A stretch of 64,000 nt of DNA from an uncultured Pseudomonadota bacterium. GTDB lineage: Bacteria > Pseudomonadota > Gammaproteobacteria > Burkholderiales > Methylophilaceae. This document shows positions 26,750-37,090 of the stretch, piece after piece. Under the pieces are notes generated by a model. That model searched no databases. It saw only the letters and a program-made list of their open reading frames with translations, and had not been told where the DNA came from. The stretch spans positions 1 through 64,000 of the forward strand of contig CAILXF010000024.1 in assembly GCA_903838125.1 (NCBI GenBank), given 5' to 3'. The stretch's first letter is position 1. Each line of letters opens with the position of its first letter. The position numbers and the translations under genes are program-made.

Positions 26750-26788
26750 AAAAAACCCTCACTACCATTAAGGTCGTGAGGGTTTTTT
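26750..26788. terminator. Bidirectional terminator between rluB and a methyltransferase gene
   Basis: A6-CCCTCAC stem pairs with GTGAGGG-T6, with inner ACC/GGT pairs. It lies 25 bases past the rluB stop and 18 bases beyond the convergent methyltransferase stop. The A and T runs give a U-tail in both directions. Confidence 0.88.
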
Positions 26789-26805
26789 ATTATTAAAACC
26801 TCTAA

Positions 26806-27948
26806 TTAAGCTTTAGCTAAGCGCCATAGTGAGGTAATTTCTGCTTTGCGTGCTGCATGCAGAGGGTCTGAAGCGTCTAGTGTTTTGCTGTGGCGGGCTT
26901 TGGTGTCGGCTTTATCAATGACCTTAAGGCCGGCGGCTTCTATCCATCCTAACAGCTCTTCACGCGTTCTAAGGCCTAGGTGCTCTGCAAAGTCAGATAA
27001 GATTAACCAGCCTTCGCCTTCTTTAGTTAAATGCGCACTTAGGCCATTTAAAAAGCCTTTTAACATTTGGCTTTTTTCGTCATAGATGGCGGATTCTAAT
27101 GCTGAGCTTGGATGCGCAGGTAACCACGGTGGGTTGCATACAATCAAATCCGCTTTGCCATGTTCTGCTTTAGGATAAAGGTTGGCTTCTTCTAAAGCGA
27201 CTGCAGTTTTTAAGCCTAAATTGGTTATATTTTTCAAAGCGCAGTCGAGTGCACGATGAGAGTTATCGGTACCAATGACTTTGCTGATACCGCGATTAGA
27301 TAAAATCGCCGCCAATACTCCAGTACCCGTGCCGATATCAAAGGCTAGGTTACAAGGAATAGGCAATGGAGCAGTATCGACCAAGTCTAGGTACTCGCCG
27401 CGAATTGGTGAGAACACGCCATAGCTAGGGAATATTTTGTTGTTGATGACGGAAATATCAACTCCACTTTTGCTCCACTCATAAGCGCCAACTAAGCCTA
27501 AAATTTCGCGTAATGACACCACGATACCTTGGGTGCTTTTGCCGTAAGCATGCTCACACGCTGCTTTGACATCGGGGGCGCGACGAAGACTAATGTTGTA
27601 GCCTACATTCAATTCAATTACCAGCATGCCTAAAATACGGGCTTTTTGCGATTGGCCTTGGCGATGCAAATGGAATGCTTGCAACATAGTATCGCCAGTT
27701 TTCTTAGGTTTTTTACGTGGGCGATCTATGCGGCGTGATAAAGCCTGCATTAATAATTTAGCATTTTGAAAGTCGCCGCGCCAAAGTAAGGCTGTGCCTT
27801 CACAACATAGTTTGTAGGCATCATCGGCCTTAATGGTATCGTCAGTAATCAATACTTTTTTTGGCACTGGCGCGTCATTTTCTGAGTGCCATATGCTGGT
27901 TTTGGTTTTACCAGCTTCTTGCCAGCTGATGGTGTTAGGTGTATTCAA
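26806..27948 (-). CDS. Class I SAM-dependent methyltransferase (target unknown)
   Basis: A 380-residue protein. The C-terminal two thirds is a small-methyltransferase fold with the SAM-binding AFDIGTGTGVLAAIL and the catalytic NPPW (LIVCNPPWLPAH), the signature of N-methyltransferases acting on rRNA bases or glutamine. The N-terminal 100 residues are basic and helical (SRRIDRPRKKPKK) and may bind nucleic acid. It follows prmB by 11 bases on the same strand. The start is TTG with no clear ribosome site, so translation may depend on coupling. RlmG/RsmC-like activity is possible but unproven. Confidence 0.75.
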   Translation of the reverse strand: MNTPNTISWQEAGKTKTSIWHSENDAPVPKKVLITDDTIKADDAYKLCCEGTALLWRGDFQNAKLLMQALSRRIDRPRKKPKKTGDTMLQAFHLHRQGQSQKARILGMLVIELNVGYNISLRRAPDVKAACEHAYGKSTQGIVVSLREILGLVGAYEWSKSGVDISVINNKIFPSYGVFSPIRGEYLDLVDTAPLPIPCNLAFDIGTGTGVLAAILSNRGISKVIGTDNSHRALDCALKNITNLGLKTAVALEEANLYPKAEHGKADLIVCNPPWLPAHPSSALESAIYDEKSQMLKGFLNGLSAHLTKEGEGWLILSDFAEHLGLRTREELLGWIEAAGLKVIDKADTKARHSKTLDASDPLHAARKAEITSLWRLAKA

Positions 27949-27959
27949 AATATTATGGC

Positions 27960-28871
27960 CTAGAGTAACTGTGCTTTGGTGAGTAAAAATACAAATTCAT
28001 TGCCTGATGAAACTTCTAACCAGTTAAATGCAATGTTTGGGTATGCGGCTTGTAAGGCATCGCGATTGTGACCAATTTCAACAATCAAGATACCGCTTTC
28101 GTTTAAGTAATGTCCAGCTTCCCGAAGCAGGGTGTGGGTGTGGTCTAGCCCGTCATTGCCACTACCAAGCGCAATTTTTGGTTCATTGCGATATTCGGCT
28201 GGCAATTCTGCCATGGATGTGGCATCAACGTAGGGTGGGTTGCTGATAATCACATCGTATTTTTTACCCTTAAGTGCCGTGAACATATCAGATTGAATAG
28301 CGGTAATTTGATCTTCTAAGCCGTAGTTGGCAATATTGATATTGGCTACGTCTAGTGCATCAGTTGAAATGTCGACCACATCAACCGCCGCATTTGGGAA
28401 GGCGCTGGCTAGCATAATGCCTAAACAGCCACTACCAGTGCAAATGTCGGCAGCGCTTTCTACTAGCTCCGGATATTCTATCCAAGGACTTAAGTCATCG
28501 TTTAGAAGCTCCGCAATAAAGGAGCGTGGAACTAGAACGCGTTCATCAACAAAGAACTTTAGACCCTGCAGCCAAGCTTCTTTTACCAAATATGCGGTGG
28601 GGGTATGTGAACTGATACGTTGCTCAAGTAGCTGTGAAAGTTTGCTACGTTCTGCATTGGTAATACGTGCGTCAAAAAAGTTATTGAGGGTATCCATCGG
28701 TAAATGGAGTGCGCTCATCACAAGCCATACTGCTTCATCGTAGGCATTGTCGGTGCCATGACCATAGAAGATGTCAGAGGCTTCAAATTGGCTTACCGCA
28801 TAGCGCAGCCAATCACGAATGGTCAACAGTTCGGTGCTTGCAGCGGTATGGATGTTGTTAGGTGTAGTCAT
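27960..28871 (-). CDS. prmB: Ribosomal protein L3 N5-glutamine methyltransferase
   Basis: A 303-residue HemK-family enzyme. It has the family linker LVPRSFIAELL, the SAM site DICTGSGCLGIMLA and the glutamine-binding SNPPYVDATSMAELPAEYRN followed by ALGSGNDGLD. The MAELPAEYRNEP wording fits PrmB rather than PrmC, and no prfA is adjacent. It methylates a glutamine of ribosomal protein L3. It lies 12 bases after dapE, a frequent neighbour in betaproteobacteria. Confidence 0.88.
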   Translation of the reverse strand: MTTPNNIHTAASTELLTIRDWLRYAVSQFEASDIFYGHGTDNAYDEAVWLVMSALHLPMDTLNNFFDARITNAERSKLSQLLEQRISSHTPTAYLVKEAWLQGLKFFVDERVLVPRSFIAELLNDDLSPWIEYPELVESAADICTGSGCLGIMLASAFPNAAVDVVDISTDALDVANINIANYGLEDQITAIQSDMFTALKGKKYDVIISNPPYVDATSMAELPAEYRNEPKIALGSGNDGLDHTHTLLREAGHYLNESGILIVEIGHNRDALQAAYPNIAFNWLEVSSGNEFVFLLTKAQLL

Positions 28872-28883
28872 GATTATGTAAGG

Positions 28884-30352
<1,469 letters not shown>

Positions 30353-30457
30353 GACGCTAGGTGTTTGACGTAAAACACCATTTTAACAGTTTTAGCCTAA
30401 AGTGCTGACATTCTATTTAATCAAGAGATTAAAGTGCATTCAGCTTAAATTGGGTAA

Positions 30458-30491
30458 GCAAAAAAACAAACACCCGCAAACGGCGGGTGTT
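30458..30491 (-). terminator. Intrinsic terminator after dapD
   Basis: Perfect 9-bp stem AACACCCGC/GCGGGTGTT with a five-base loop, 23 bases past the dapD stop. On the minus strand the stem is followed by TGTTTTTTTGC, a proper U-tract. It separates dapD from the ArsC-like/dapE/prmB unit. Confidence 0.88.
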
Positions 30492-30514
30492 GAGTTGAAT
30501 ACTTTACGAGCTAA

Positions 30515-31342
30515 TTAAATACCGCGTAATAACTCGTTAATGCCCACTTTACCAAGTGTTTTTTCATCTACTTTTTTCACGATTACAGCGCAATAAAGAC
30601 TATAAGTGCCGTCTTTAGAAGGTAAGTTGCCTGCAACGACTACTGAACCTGCTGGTACACGACCATAAGTTACGCTGCCAGTTTCACGGTCGTAAATTTT
30701 GGTTGATTGGCCAATATAAACGCCCATAGAAATCACGCAGTTGTCTTCTACAATAACGCCTTCAACCACTTCAGAACGTGCACCGATAAAACAGTTGTCG
30801 CCAATAATGGTTGGGCCAGCTTGCACAGGCTCTAATACGCCACCAATACCTACGCCACCAGACAAATGGACATTTTTACCAATTTGCGCACATGAACCTA
30901 CAGTTGCCCAGGCATCTACCATAGTGCCTTCACCTACATAAGCACCAATGTTCACGAATGAAGGTAATAGCACCGCATTTTTGCCGATAAATGAACCGCG
31001 GCGCACCATTGCTCCAGGCACTACGCGAAAGCCGCCAGTTTTAAAATCTTCAGCAGTGTAATCAGCAAATTTTGCTGGCACTTTATCAAAATACTGCGTG
31101 CAACCACCATCTAACAGTACATTGTCATCTAAACGGAATGACAGCAATACTGCCTTCTTTAGCCATTGGTGCGTTTCCCAATCTTGAGAAGCGCCAACGC
31201 GGCTAGCTACACGCAGCTTTCCAGAATCAAGGTCAGCCATTACGCTGGCCACAGCTTCTTTTACTTCACGGCTAGCGTTAGATGGATTGATGTTCGCGCG
31301 GTCTTCAAATGCGCCTTCAATGATGTTTTGTAATTGACTCAT
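30515..31342 (-). CDS. dapD: 2,3,4,5-tetrahydropyridine-2,6-dicarboxylate N-succinyltransferase
   Basis: A 275-residue left-handed beta-helix acyltransferase. The hexapeptide repeats include [38 protein letters not shown] and [16 protein letters not shown]. It succinylates tetrahydrodipicolinate in the succinylase branch of diaminopimelate synthesis, the reaction two steps before DapE. The N-terminal helical domain ([19 protein letters not shown] region) is complete. Its own terminator follows. Confidence 0.95.
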   Translation of the reverse strand: MSQLQNIIEGAFEDRANINPSNASREVKEAVASVMADLDSGKLRVASRVGASQDWETHQWLKKAVLLSFRLDDNVLLDGGCTQYFDKVPAKFADYTAEDFKTGGFRVVPGAMVRRGSFIGKNAVLLPSFVNIGAYVGEGTMVDAWATVGSCAQIGKNVHLSGGVGIGGVLEPVQAGPTIIGDNCFIGARSEVVEGVIVEDNCVISMGVYIGQSTKIYDRETGSVTYGRVPAGSVVVAGNLPSKDGTYSLYCAVIVKKVDEKTLGKVGINELLRGI

Positions 31343-31479
31343 GATGGGGTAGGTAGTATTCCAAATAAAAATGTATAAATAAGGCTAATAAGCAAATGCG
31401 GTATTTTACCCTAAAGTATTAGAAATTTAGCACTCTGGGTAAGTCGGCCAGTAGCATGCTAATCTAGCGGTGCTATGGC

Positions 31480-32310
31480 TTATCTGCCCGCACCCATTTT
31501 AGTAGCATCGTATAGCGGACGTACTTTTGGCATCAGCGCACGCAATTCATTAATGCGGTTGGCATTGGCTGGGTGGGTGCTTAAGAATTCAGGGGATTTA
31601 GCCTCACCTTGAGCATTCATTTTTTGCCAGAGCGTAATAGCTGCTTCAGGGTTATAGCCAGCGCGAGCTGATAATTCTAAGCCGATTTTATCAGCTTCTG
31701 TTTCTTGTTCACGACTGTTTGGTAAGGCAAAAAATAACTTCGAACCTAAGTTAGCGGCTTGCGTTGTTGCATTGCCAGCCAAGGCGCTAGTGCCCTTAGA
31801 GAAAAATAGCGCCATCGCTTGTAGTCCAAACTGTTGAACGTAAGCTTGTGACATACGTTCGCGACCATGCTCACGCAAGGCATGCGCGATTTCATGGCCA
31901 ATGACCGCACCTAATTCATCGTCGGTGACATGTAACTTATCAATGAGTCCACTCAACACCATAATTTTTCCGCCGGGCATGCAGTAGGCATTCACTTGGT
32001 CACTTTTTTCAACATTGACCTCCCACTTCCATTGTGCGGCATCAGGTCTGAATGCCGAGACTTGTCCAATTAGATTGTTTGAAATACTGCGAACGCGCTC
32101 CAATTGTGATTGGTCAATATTGAGTGTGTGAGCTTTCTCAGCAGTATTTAATGTTTGCAGATAGGTTTTGCTCGACATACTGGTAATTTGTGAGGCTGGC
32201 ATTAACAGTAACTGTGAGCGCTTGACGCCAGAGATGCTGTCTTTAGTGGTTGTGGCACAGCCACTGATAAAACTCACCGTGAAAAGTGCTAACAATGCTG
32301 ATTTAATCAT
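31480..32310 (-). CDS. M48-family metalloprotease lipoprotein (LoiP/YcaL-like)
   Basis: A 276-residue lipoprotein with lipobox FISGC (C18) after a short hydrophobic signal. The zinc site GHEIAHALREHGRE and the third ligand in REQETEADKIGLELSARAGYNPEA are intact; the C-terminal FLSTHPANANRI is also typical. Such proteases (BepA, LoiP, YcaL) act on outer-membrane proteins in the periplasm. It lacks the TPR domain of BepA, so it is closer to LoiP or YcaL. It starts 33 bases after kup on the same strand. Confidence 0.9.
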   Translation of the reverse strand: MIKSALLALFTVSFISGCATTTKDSISGVKRSQLLLMPASQITSMSSKTYLQTLNTAEKAHTLNIDQSQLERVRSISNNLIGQVSAFRPDAAQWKWEVNVEKSDQVNAYCMPGGKIMVLSGLIDKLHVTDDELGAVIGHEIAHALREHGRERMSQAYVQQFGLQAMALFFSKGTSALAGNATTQAANLGSKLFFALPNSREQETEADKIGLELSARAGYNPEAAITLWQKMNAQGEAKSPEFLSTHPANANRINELRALMPKVRPLYDATKMGAGR

Positions 32311-32343
32311 AGGTACAGTTGTAGTTTTAATAACAATTTCCGG

Positions 32344-34227
32344 TCAGAATGAAACTTGTGAGCCAAGCTCCACCACGCGATTTGGTGGCAACTTAAATTG
32401 ATTGGTAACAGTTTCAGCTGATCTAAATAAGCCGATAAATATTTTCTTACGCCAAAAAGCCATTTCTGTTTTTTCATTGGCAATTAAAATTTCTTTACCG
32501 ACGAAGAATGACGTATCCATCGCATCTAATATCAAGCCTTGATCCGAACATAGCAGCAAGTCACGTGGTAAATCTGGTTCATCTTTGAAGCCGTAGCGCA
32601 CAATCACTTTATAAAAGTCATGTGGCAGAATTTCCACTTCTACGCGTTCATGTGGTCGCGCATGCGGAAACTCTAGAAACTTCACGGTTAAGATGACCAC
32701 GCGTTCATGTAGTACTTTGTTATGTTTTAAATTGTGCAACATGGCATGCGGCACGCCATCTGGATTGGGTGTTAAAAATAATGCCGTACCTGGCACACGT
32801 GCTGGCGGATGAGCACCTAAAGCTTCAATAAATGGCTCTAGCGCCATGGCCTCATTCTTGAGGTGCAGGTATAGCATACTGCGACCAGTTTTCCAGGTAT
32901 TCATCAGGGTGAAAATGAAGATCCCAATCACTAAGGGCACCCATCCGCCATCGGGAATTTTTAACACATTCGCACTGAAGAACGCAACATCTACCGTCAG
33001 AAATAGACCCACTAAAGCGCCGGTGCGAGATTTACTCCAGCCCCACATATGATGAAACACCATGCCTGCTAATAATGAGGTGATGACCATGTCGCCAGTG
33101 ACCGCAATACCATAGGCCGCTGCCAGATTTCCGGAAGACTTGAAGCCAAGGACCAAGGCCATTACGGCCAACATTAAACCCCAGTTGATACGTGGCATAT
33201 ATATTTGCCCTTCATGACTTTCTGAAGTGTGCTCTACGTGCATACGTGGCAAGTAACCTAACTGTAGGGCTTGGCGCGATACTGAAAATGCGCCAGTAAT
33301 GACAGCTTGCGAGGCAATGACTGCCGCTAACGTGGCCAATATAATTAGCGGAAACAACATCCACTCTGGCGCTAGTAGGTAAAAAGGGTTTTTAACACTC
33401 TCGGGGTTCAGCAATATTAAAGCACCTTGGCCAAAATAATTCAGTACCAGCGATGGCAGCACTAAACCAAACCATGCCAAGCGTATCGGGAATCGACCGA
33501 AATGGCCCATGTCTGCGTATAAAGCTTCTGCGCCGGTGACCGATAGCACCACTGCACCAAGTGCCACAAAGGCGATCCATGGACTGACTATAAAAAATTG
33601 CAGGGCGTAAATTGGGTTAAGCGCATGCAAAATGGAGGGGTTTTGCAAAATACTGCCAATCCCAAGTACGGCTAAGGTGCCAAACCATAACAACATAATT
33701 GGGCCAAAAAAAGCACCGACTAAAGCCGTGCCCTTACTTTGCGCCCAAAACAGTATGAAAAGCACGACTAAAGTTACGGGTAATATCAGAGGGTGCAACA
33801 TAGGTGCCGCTAACTCTAAACCTTCTACGGCTGACAAGACTGAAATCGCTGGGGTGATCATACCGTCGGCATAAAACATACAGGCGCCTAGAATACCTAG
33901 CAGCATAATCGTGCGTTGTTTCTTTAGGTTACTACCTGCATTGTGACTGGCCAATGCCAGTAAGGCCATAATGCCGCCTTCACCGCGGTTATCTGCACGC
34001 ATAATAAATAACACGTACTTAACTGATACCACCATGATCAATGCCCAAAAGATCAGCGATAAGATGCCGTACATATTGGTCGCAGTCAATGGCACTGGGT
34101 GCATGCCAGCAGAAAAAACTTCTTTCATGGTGTACAAAGGACTAGTACCGATGTCACCAAAAACCACGCCGAGGGCGGCTAGGGTTAAAGCGGAAATTTT
34201 TGTTTTATTGCCAGGGGTTGATGACAT
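32344..34227 (-). CDS. kup: Low-affinity potassium uptake protein Kup
   Basis: A 627-residue KUP/HAK/KT-family transporter with about twelve membrane helices and a C-terminal cytoplasmic domain. Typical features are ALGVVFGDIGTSPLYTMKEVF at the N-terminus, the GEGGIMALLALA loop and DADMGHFG-like YADMGHFGRFPI. It imports K+ with protons. The start at MSSTPGNKTK is standard for the family. It probably reads into the M48 lipoprotein gene. Confidence 0.95.
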   Translation of the reverse strand: MSSTPGNKTKISALTLAALGVVFGDIGTSPLYTMKEVFSAGMHPVPLTATNMYGILSLIFWALIMVVSVKYVLFIMRADNRGEGGIMALLALASHNAGSNLKKQRTIMLLGILGACMFYADGMITPAISVLSAVEGLELAAPMLHPLILPVTLVVLFILFWAQSKGTALVGAFFGPIMLLWFGTLAVLGIGSILQNPSILHALNPIYALQFFIVSPWIAFVALGAVVLSVTGAEALYADMGHFGRFPIRLAWFGLVLPSLVLNYFGQGALILLNPESVKNPFYLLAPEWMLFPLIILATLAAVIASQAVITGAFSVSRQALQLGYLPRMHVEHTSESHEGQIYMPRINWGLMLAVMALVLGFKSSGNLAAAYGIAVTGDMVITSLLAGMVFHHMWGWSKSRTGALVGLFLTVDVAFFSANVLKIPDGGWVPLVIGIFIFTLMNTWKTGRSMLYLHLKNEAMALEPFIEALGAHPPARVPGTALFLTPNPDGVPHAMLHNLKHNKVLHERVVILTVKFLEFPHARPHERVEVEILPHDFYKVIVRYGFKDEPDLPRDLLLCSDQGLILDAMDTSFFVGKEILIANEKTEMAFWRKKIFIGLFRSAETVTNQFKLPPNRVVELGSQVSF

Positions 34228-34377
34228 TAAAATGGTATGTTGAGTTTGATAAGACCGCTATTATCAATCAACTTAAATACTAAACCAATAGATTTTTACT
34301 GATTAATGAAGAATGTATTGAAACGAAATGCCAAGTGGCGCTGTGAGTCTAGCTACGCCTCGTTTTTAGAATATGAA

Positions 34378-35607
34378 TTAAGGCTTGGTCTTATTGATTG
34401 TGGCATCTGCTGACCCTACGCCAAAGCTTAGGGAGACTTCATCGCCTGCTGTAAGTTGTTCGCTAGTGTTGATAATATTGCCAAGTTTATCTTGCACAAA
34501 GGCATAACCGCGACTAAGCACTGCTTGCGGATTGAGGTGACTCAAATTTTGACTAAGGCGAAGTAGGTTTTGTTGTTTATTACGTAATTGCTGATTAATG
34601 GCGGCGTTCAGGCGGTAGGCGCTTTGTTCCAGTTGAATTTTTTGTTGGGTGATTTGTTGTAGAGGTGAGATTAATCTACGTGCTAGGTAATCTAAGGTTT
34701 GTGCACGTTGAGCTAGCAAATATTGCATATTTTTGCCTAATTGCTGATGCATCTGTTGCAGACGGTTGAGTAGACCTTCACGTGACGGTGTTGCTAGTTC
34801 TGCTGCTGCTGTTGGCGTGGCGGCACGTATATCTGCTACAAAGTCACAAATGGTAAAGTCTGTTTCGTGGCCAACACCGCTAATGGTTGGGATGCTGCAG
34901 TCAGCGATGGCGCGCGCAACGATTTCTTCATTAAATTGCCATAGGTCTTCAATACTACCGCCACCACGACAAATGATTAGCACGTCACATTCAGCCCGAC
35001 TGCTGGCTTGATGTATGGCATTGGCAATTAAATTTGCGGCACCTTTGCCTTGTACTGGGGTAGGGTAAATGATGACCGGTATGCTCGGCATGCGTCGTTT
35101 AAGCGTAGTTAATACATCACGTAAAGCTGCCGCATCAGGGGAAGTGACGATGCCAATTTTCTGGGGGTAAGTTGGTAGCGTCTGCTTAAATATGGCATCA
35201 AATAAGCCTTCTTGCTGTAACTTGGCTTTAAGTTTTTCAAAAGCTTCAAACAGAGCACCTAAGCCCGCACGCTGTAAAAATTCTACCGTGAGTTGAAAGT
35301 CTCCGCGGGCTTCATACAAGGTAACAGTACAGCGAGCTTCTACTTTGTCGCCTTCTTTCGGCACCCAGTCTAAATAACTATTACGGCCTTTAAACATGAC
35401 GCAGCGCGCTTGTGCGCCTGCGTCCTTGAGCGAGAAATACCAATGACCGCTGGCTGCGCGAGTAAGATTAGAGACTTCGCCACCCACCCAAAAGAGAGGA
35501 AAGCTTTGCTCTAGAAGATTGCGCGCTAAGCGATTGAGCTCACTTACGCTAAGAACATGTTTTTCCGTCAGGAGCGACTTTGTTAAATTTGATGTGAGTT
35601 CTGCCAA
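34378..35607 (-). CDS. xseA: Exodeoxyribonuclease VII large subunit
   Basis: A 409-residue XseA. It has the N-terminal OB-fold (LSVSELNRLARNLLEQSF, WVGGEVSNL, ASGHWYFSLKD), the catalytic region with IGIVTSPDAAALRDVL, CRGGGSIEDLWQFNEE and SGVGHETDFTI, and a long coiled-coil C-terminus rich in Gln and Leu. With XseB it degrades single-stranded DNA. The start is TTG (LAELTS read as Met) with a short AGG upstream. XseB is not in the window. Confidence 0.94.
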   Translation of the reverse strand: MAELTSNLTKSLLTEKHVLSVSELNRLARNLLEQSFPLFWVGGEVSNLTRAASGHWYFSLKDAGAQARCVMFKGRNSYLDWVPKEGDKVEARCTVTLYEARGDFQLTVEFLQRAGLGALFEAFEKLKAKLQQEGLFDAIFKQTLPTYPQKIGIVTSPDAAALRDVLTTLKRRMPSIPVIIYPTPVQGKGAANLIANAIHQASSRAECDVLIICRGGGSIEDLWQFNEEIVARAIADCSIPTISGVGHETDFTICDFVADIRAATPTAAAELATPSREGLLNRLQQMHQQLGKNMQYLLAQRAQTLDYLARRLISPLQQITQQKIQLEQSAYRLNAAINQQLRNKQQNLLRLSQNLSHLNPQAVLSRGYAFVQDKLGNIINTSEQLTAGDEVSLSFGVGSADATINKTKP

Positions 35608-35671
35608 AAGGTGCCTAATCCGTTAAAATGAATCATTCGTAATATTAAATGATTATATCGTGGAGGCAGTA

Positions 35672-36172
35672 ATGCTAAACAAACTTCTTTCGGCTCGCGC
35701 TGGCTATTTGTTGGGTTTTGTTGCAAGTTTTGCTTCTGTCGGCTTGGCGTTGTGGATACAAATGCGTTATCAACTTAATCCTTGTCCTTTATGTATTTCG
35801 CAACGCATGGTGTTAATGGGTTTAGGCTTGTTATTTTTAACTGCAGCCATTCACAATCCTGCGAAATTAGGCCGTAAAATTTATGCGGCTCTGCACGTGA
35901 TGGTGGCTATAGGCGGTGCTGGTGTTGCGATACGCCATTGGTGGTTGCAAGCCCACCGCGACAGTATGGTGGCCGATTGTGGTGTAGGCTTTGATTATAT
36001 GTTTGAGAATTTTCCGCTACGAAAAGCGCTGACTTTGGTGTTTCGCGGCACCGGTGACTGCGCTGCTATCGATTGGACTTATTTAGGCCTCAGTATTCCA
36101 CAAATGGCCTTGATTACCTTTATCGGCTTTGCTGGCTACGCCCTATATTTGGCAAACTTAAAGCAAAAATAA
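35672..36172 (+). CDS. dsbB: Disulfide bond formation protein B
   Basis: A 166-residue inner-membrane quinone reductase with four helices. The first redox pair is NPCPLC (C38, C41) and the second pair is in the later periplasmic loop (VADCGVGF and GTGDCAAI). It reoxidises DsbA using quinone. I start it at ATG 35672, because a good GGAGG lies eight bases upstream inside the longer GTG-started ORF of the track. It precedes cysM by 12 bases. Confidence 0.93.
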   Translation: MLNKLLSARAGYLLGFVASFASVGLALWIQMRYQLNPCPLCISQRMVLMGLGLLFLTAAIHNPAKLGRKIYAALHVMVAIGGAGVAIRHWWLQAHRDSMVADCGVGFDYMFENFPLRKALTLVFRGTGDCAAIDWTYLGLSIPQMALITFIGFAGYALYLANLKQK

Positions 36173-36184
36173 CTAGAGAAGCTT

Positions 36185-37072
36185 ATGTATAAAGTATTAG
36201 ACGATTTTGTAGGCAATACTCCACTGGTGAAATTGCAACGTATGGCGGGCGAGACCAGCAATACTATTTTGCTTAAGTTAGAAGGAAATAATCCTGCAGG
36301 ATCGGTCAAAGATAGGCCCGCTTACAGTATGATTACCCGCGCAGAAGCTCGCGGTGATATTAAGCCTGGTGACACCTTGATTGAAGCTACTAGTGGAAAT
36401 ACAGGCATTGCCTTGGCTATGGTGGCGGCGATGCGCGGTTATAAAATGGTATTAGTCATGCCCGATAACCAAAGCATAGAACGTCGACAAAGTATGAAGG
36501 CCTATGGTGCAGAGCTTGTACTAACGCCGAAAGAGGGCGCTATGGAACTAGCGCGCGATGTGGCGATGAAGCTACAAGCAGAGGGTGAAGGGATCGTCCT
36601 TGATCAGTTTGGCAATAGCGACAACCCGCTGGCGCACTACGAAACCACAGGACCTGAGATTTGGCGTGACACTGGCGGAAAAATTACACATTTTGTAGCG
36701 AGCATGGGGACCACTGGCACAATTATGGGTGTTTCGCGCTATCTAAAAGAACAGAATCCAAATATACAGATTATTGGCGTGCAGCCGGAAGATGGTGCAC
36801 AAATTCCTGGAATACGTAAATGGTCACAGGAATATTTACCTAAGATTTATGATCCCAAGTGCGTCGATAGTTTGATCTATGTAGGTCAGGCCCAAGCCGA
36901 AAAAACCATGCGCCGTTTAGCGACCGAGGAAGGTGTTTTTGCGGGCGTTTCATCTGGCGGTGGGTTGCATGCGGCCTTGCAACTTTCTAAAACGCTAGAG
37001 AACGCGGTGATTGTCTCAATTGTATGCGATCGAGGTGATCGCTATTTGTCCACTGGTGTTTATCCAGCCTAA
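36185..37072 (+). CDS. cysM: Cysteine synthase B
   Basis: A 295-residue PLP enzyme. The cofactor lysine is in NNPAGSVKDRPA (K42), the substrate loop is EATSGNTGIALA and the phosphate-binding motif is MGTTGTIMGV. The RRLATEEGVFAGVSSGG segment and the length fit CysM rather than CysK. CysM can use thiosulfate as well as sulfide, giving S-sulfocysteine. It lies between dsbB and the ydbH-like gene on the same strand. Confidence 0.9.
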   Translation: MYKVLDDFVGNTPLVKLQRMAGETSNTILLKLEGNNPAGSVKDRPAYSMITRAEARGDIKPGDTLIEATSGNTGIALAMVAAMRGYKMVLVMPDNQSIERRQSMKAYGAELVLTPKEGAMELARDVAMKLQAEGEGIVLDQFGNSDNPLAHYETTGPEIWRDTGGKITHFVASMGTTGTIMGVSRYLKEQNPNIQIIGVQPEDGAQIPGIRKWSQEYLPKIYDPKCVDSLIYVGQAQAEKTMRRLATEEGVFAGVSSGGGLHAALQLSKTLENAVIVSIVCDRGDRYLSTGVYPA

Positions 37073-37090
37073 ATTAAGCTACGGTTGAAC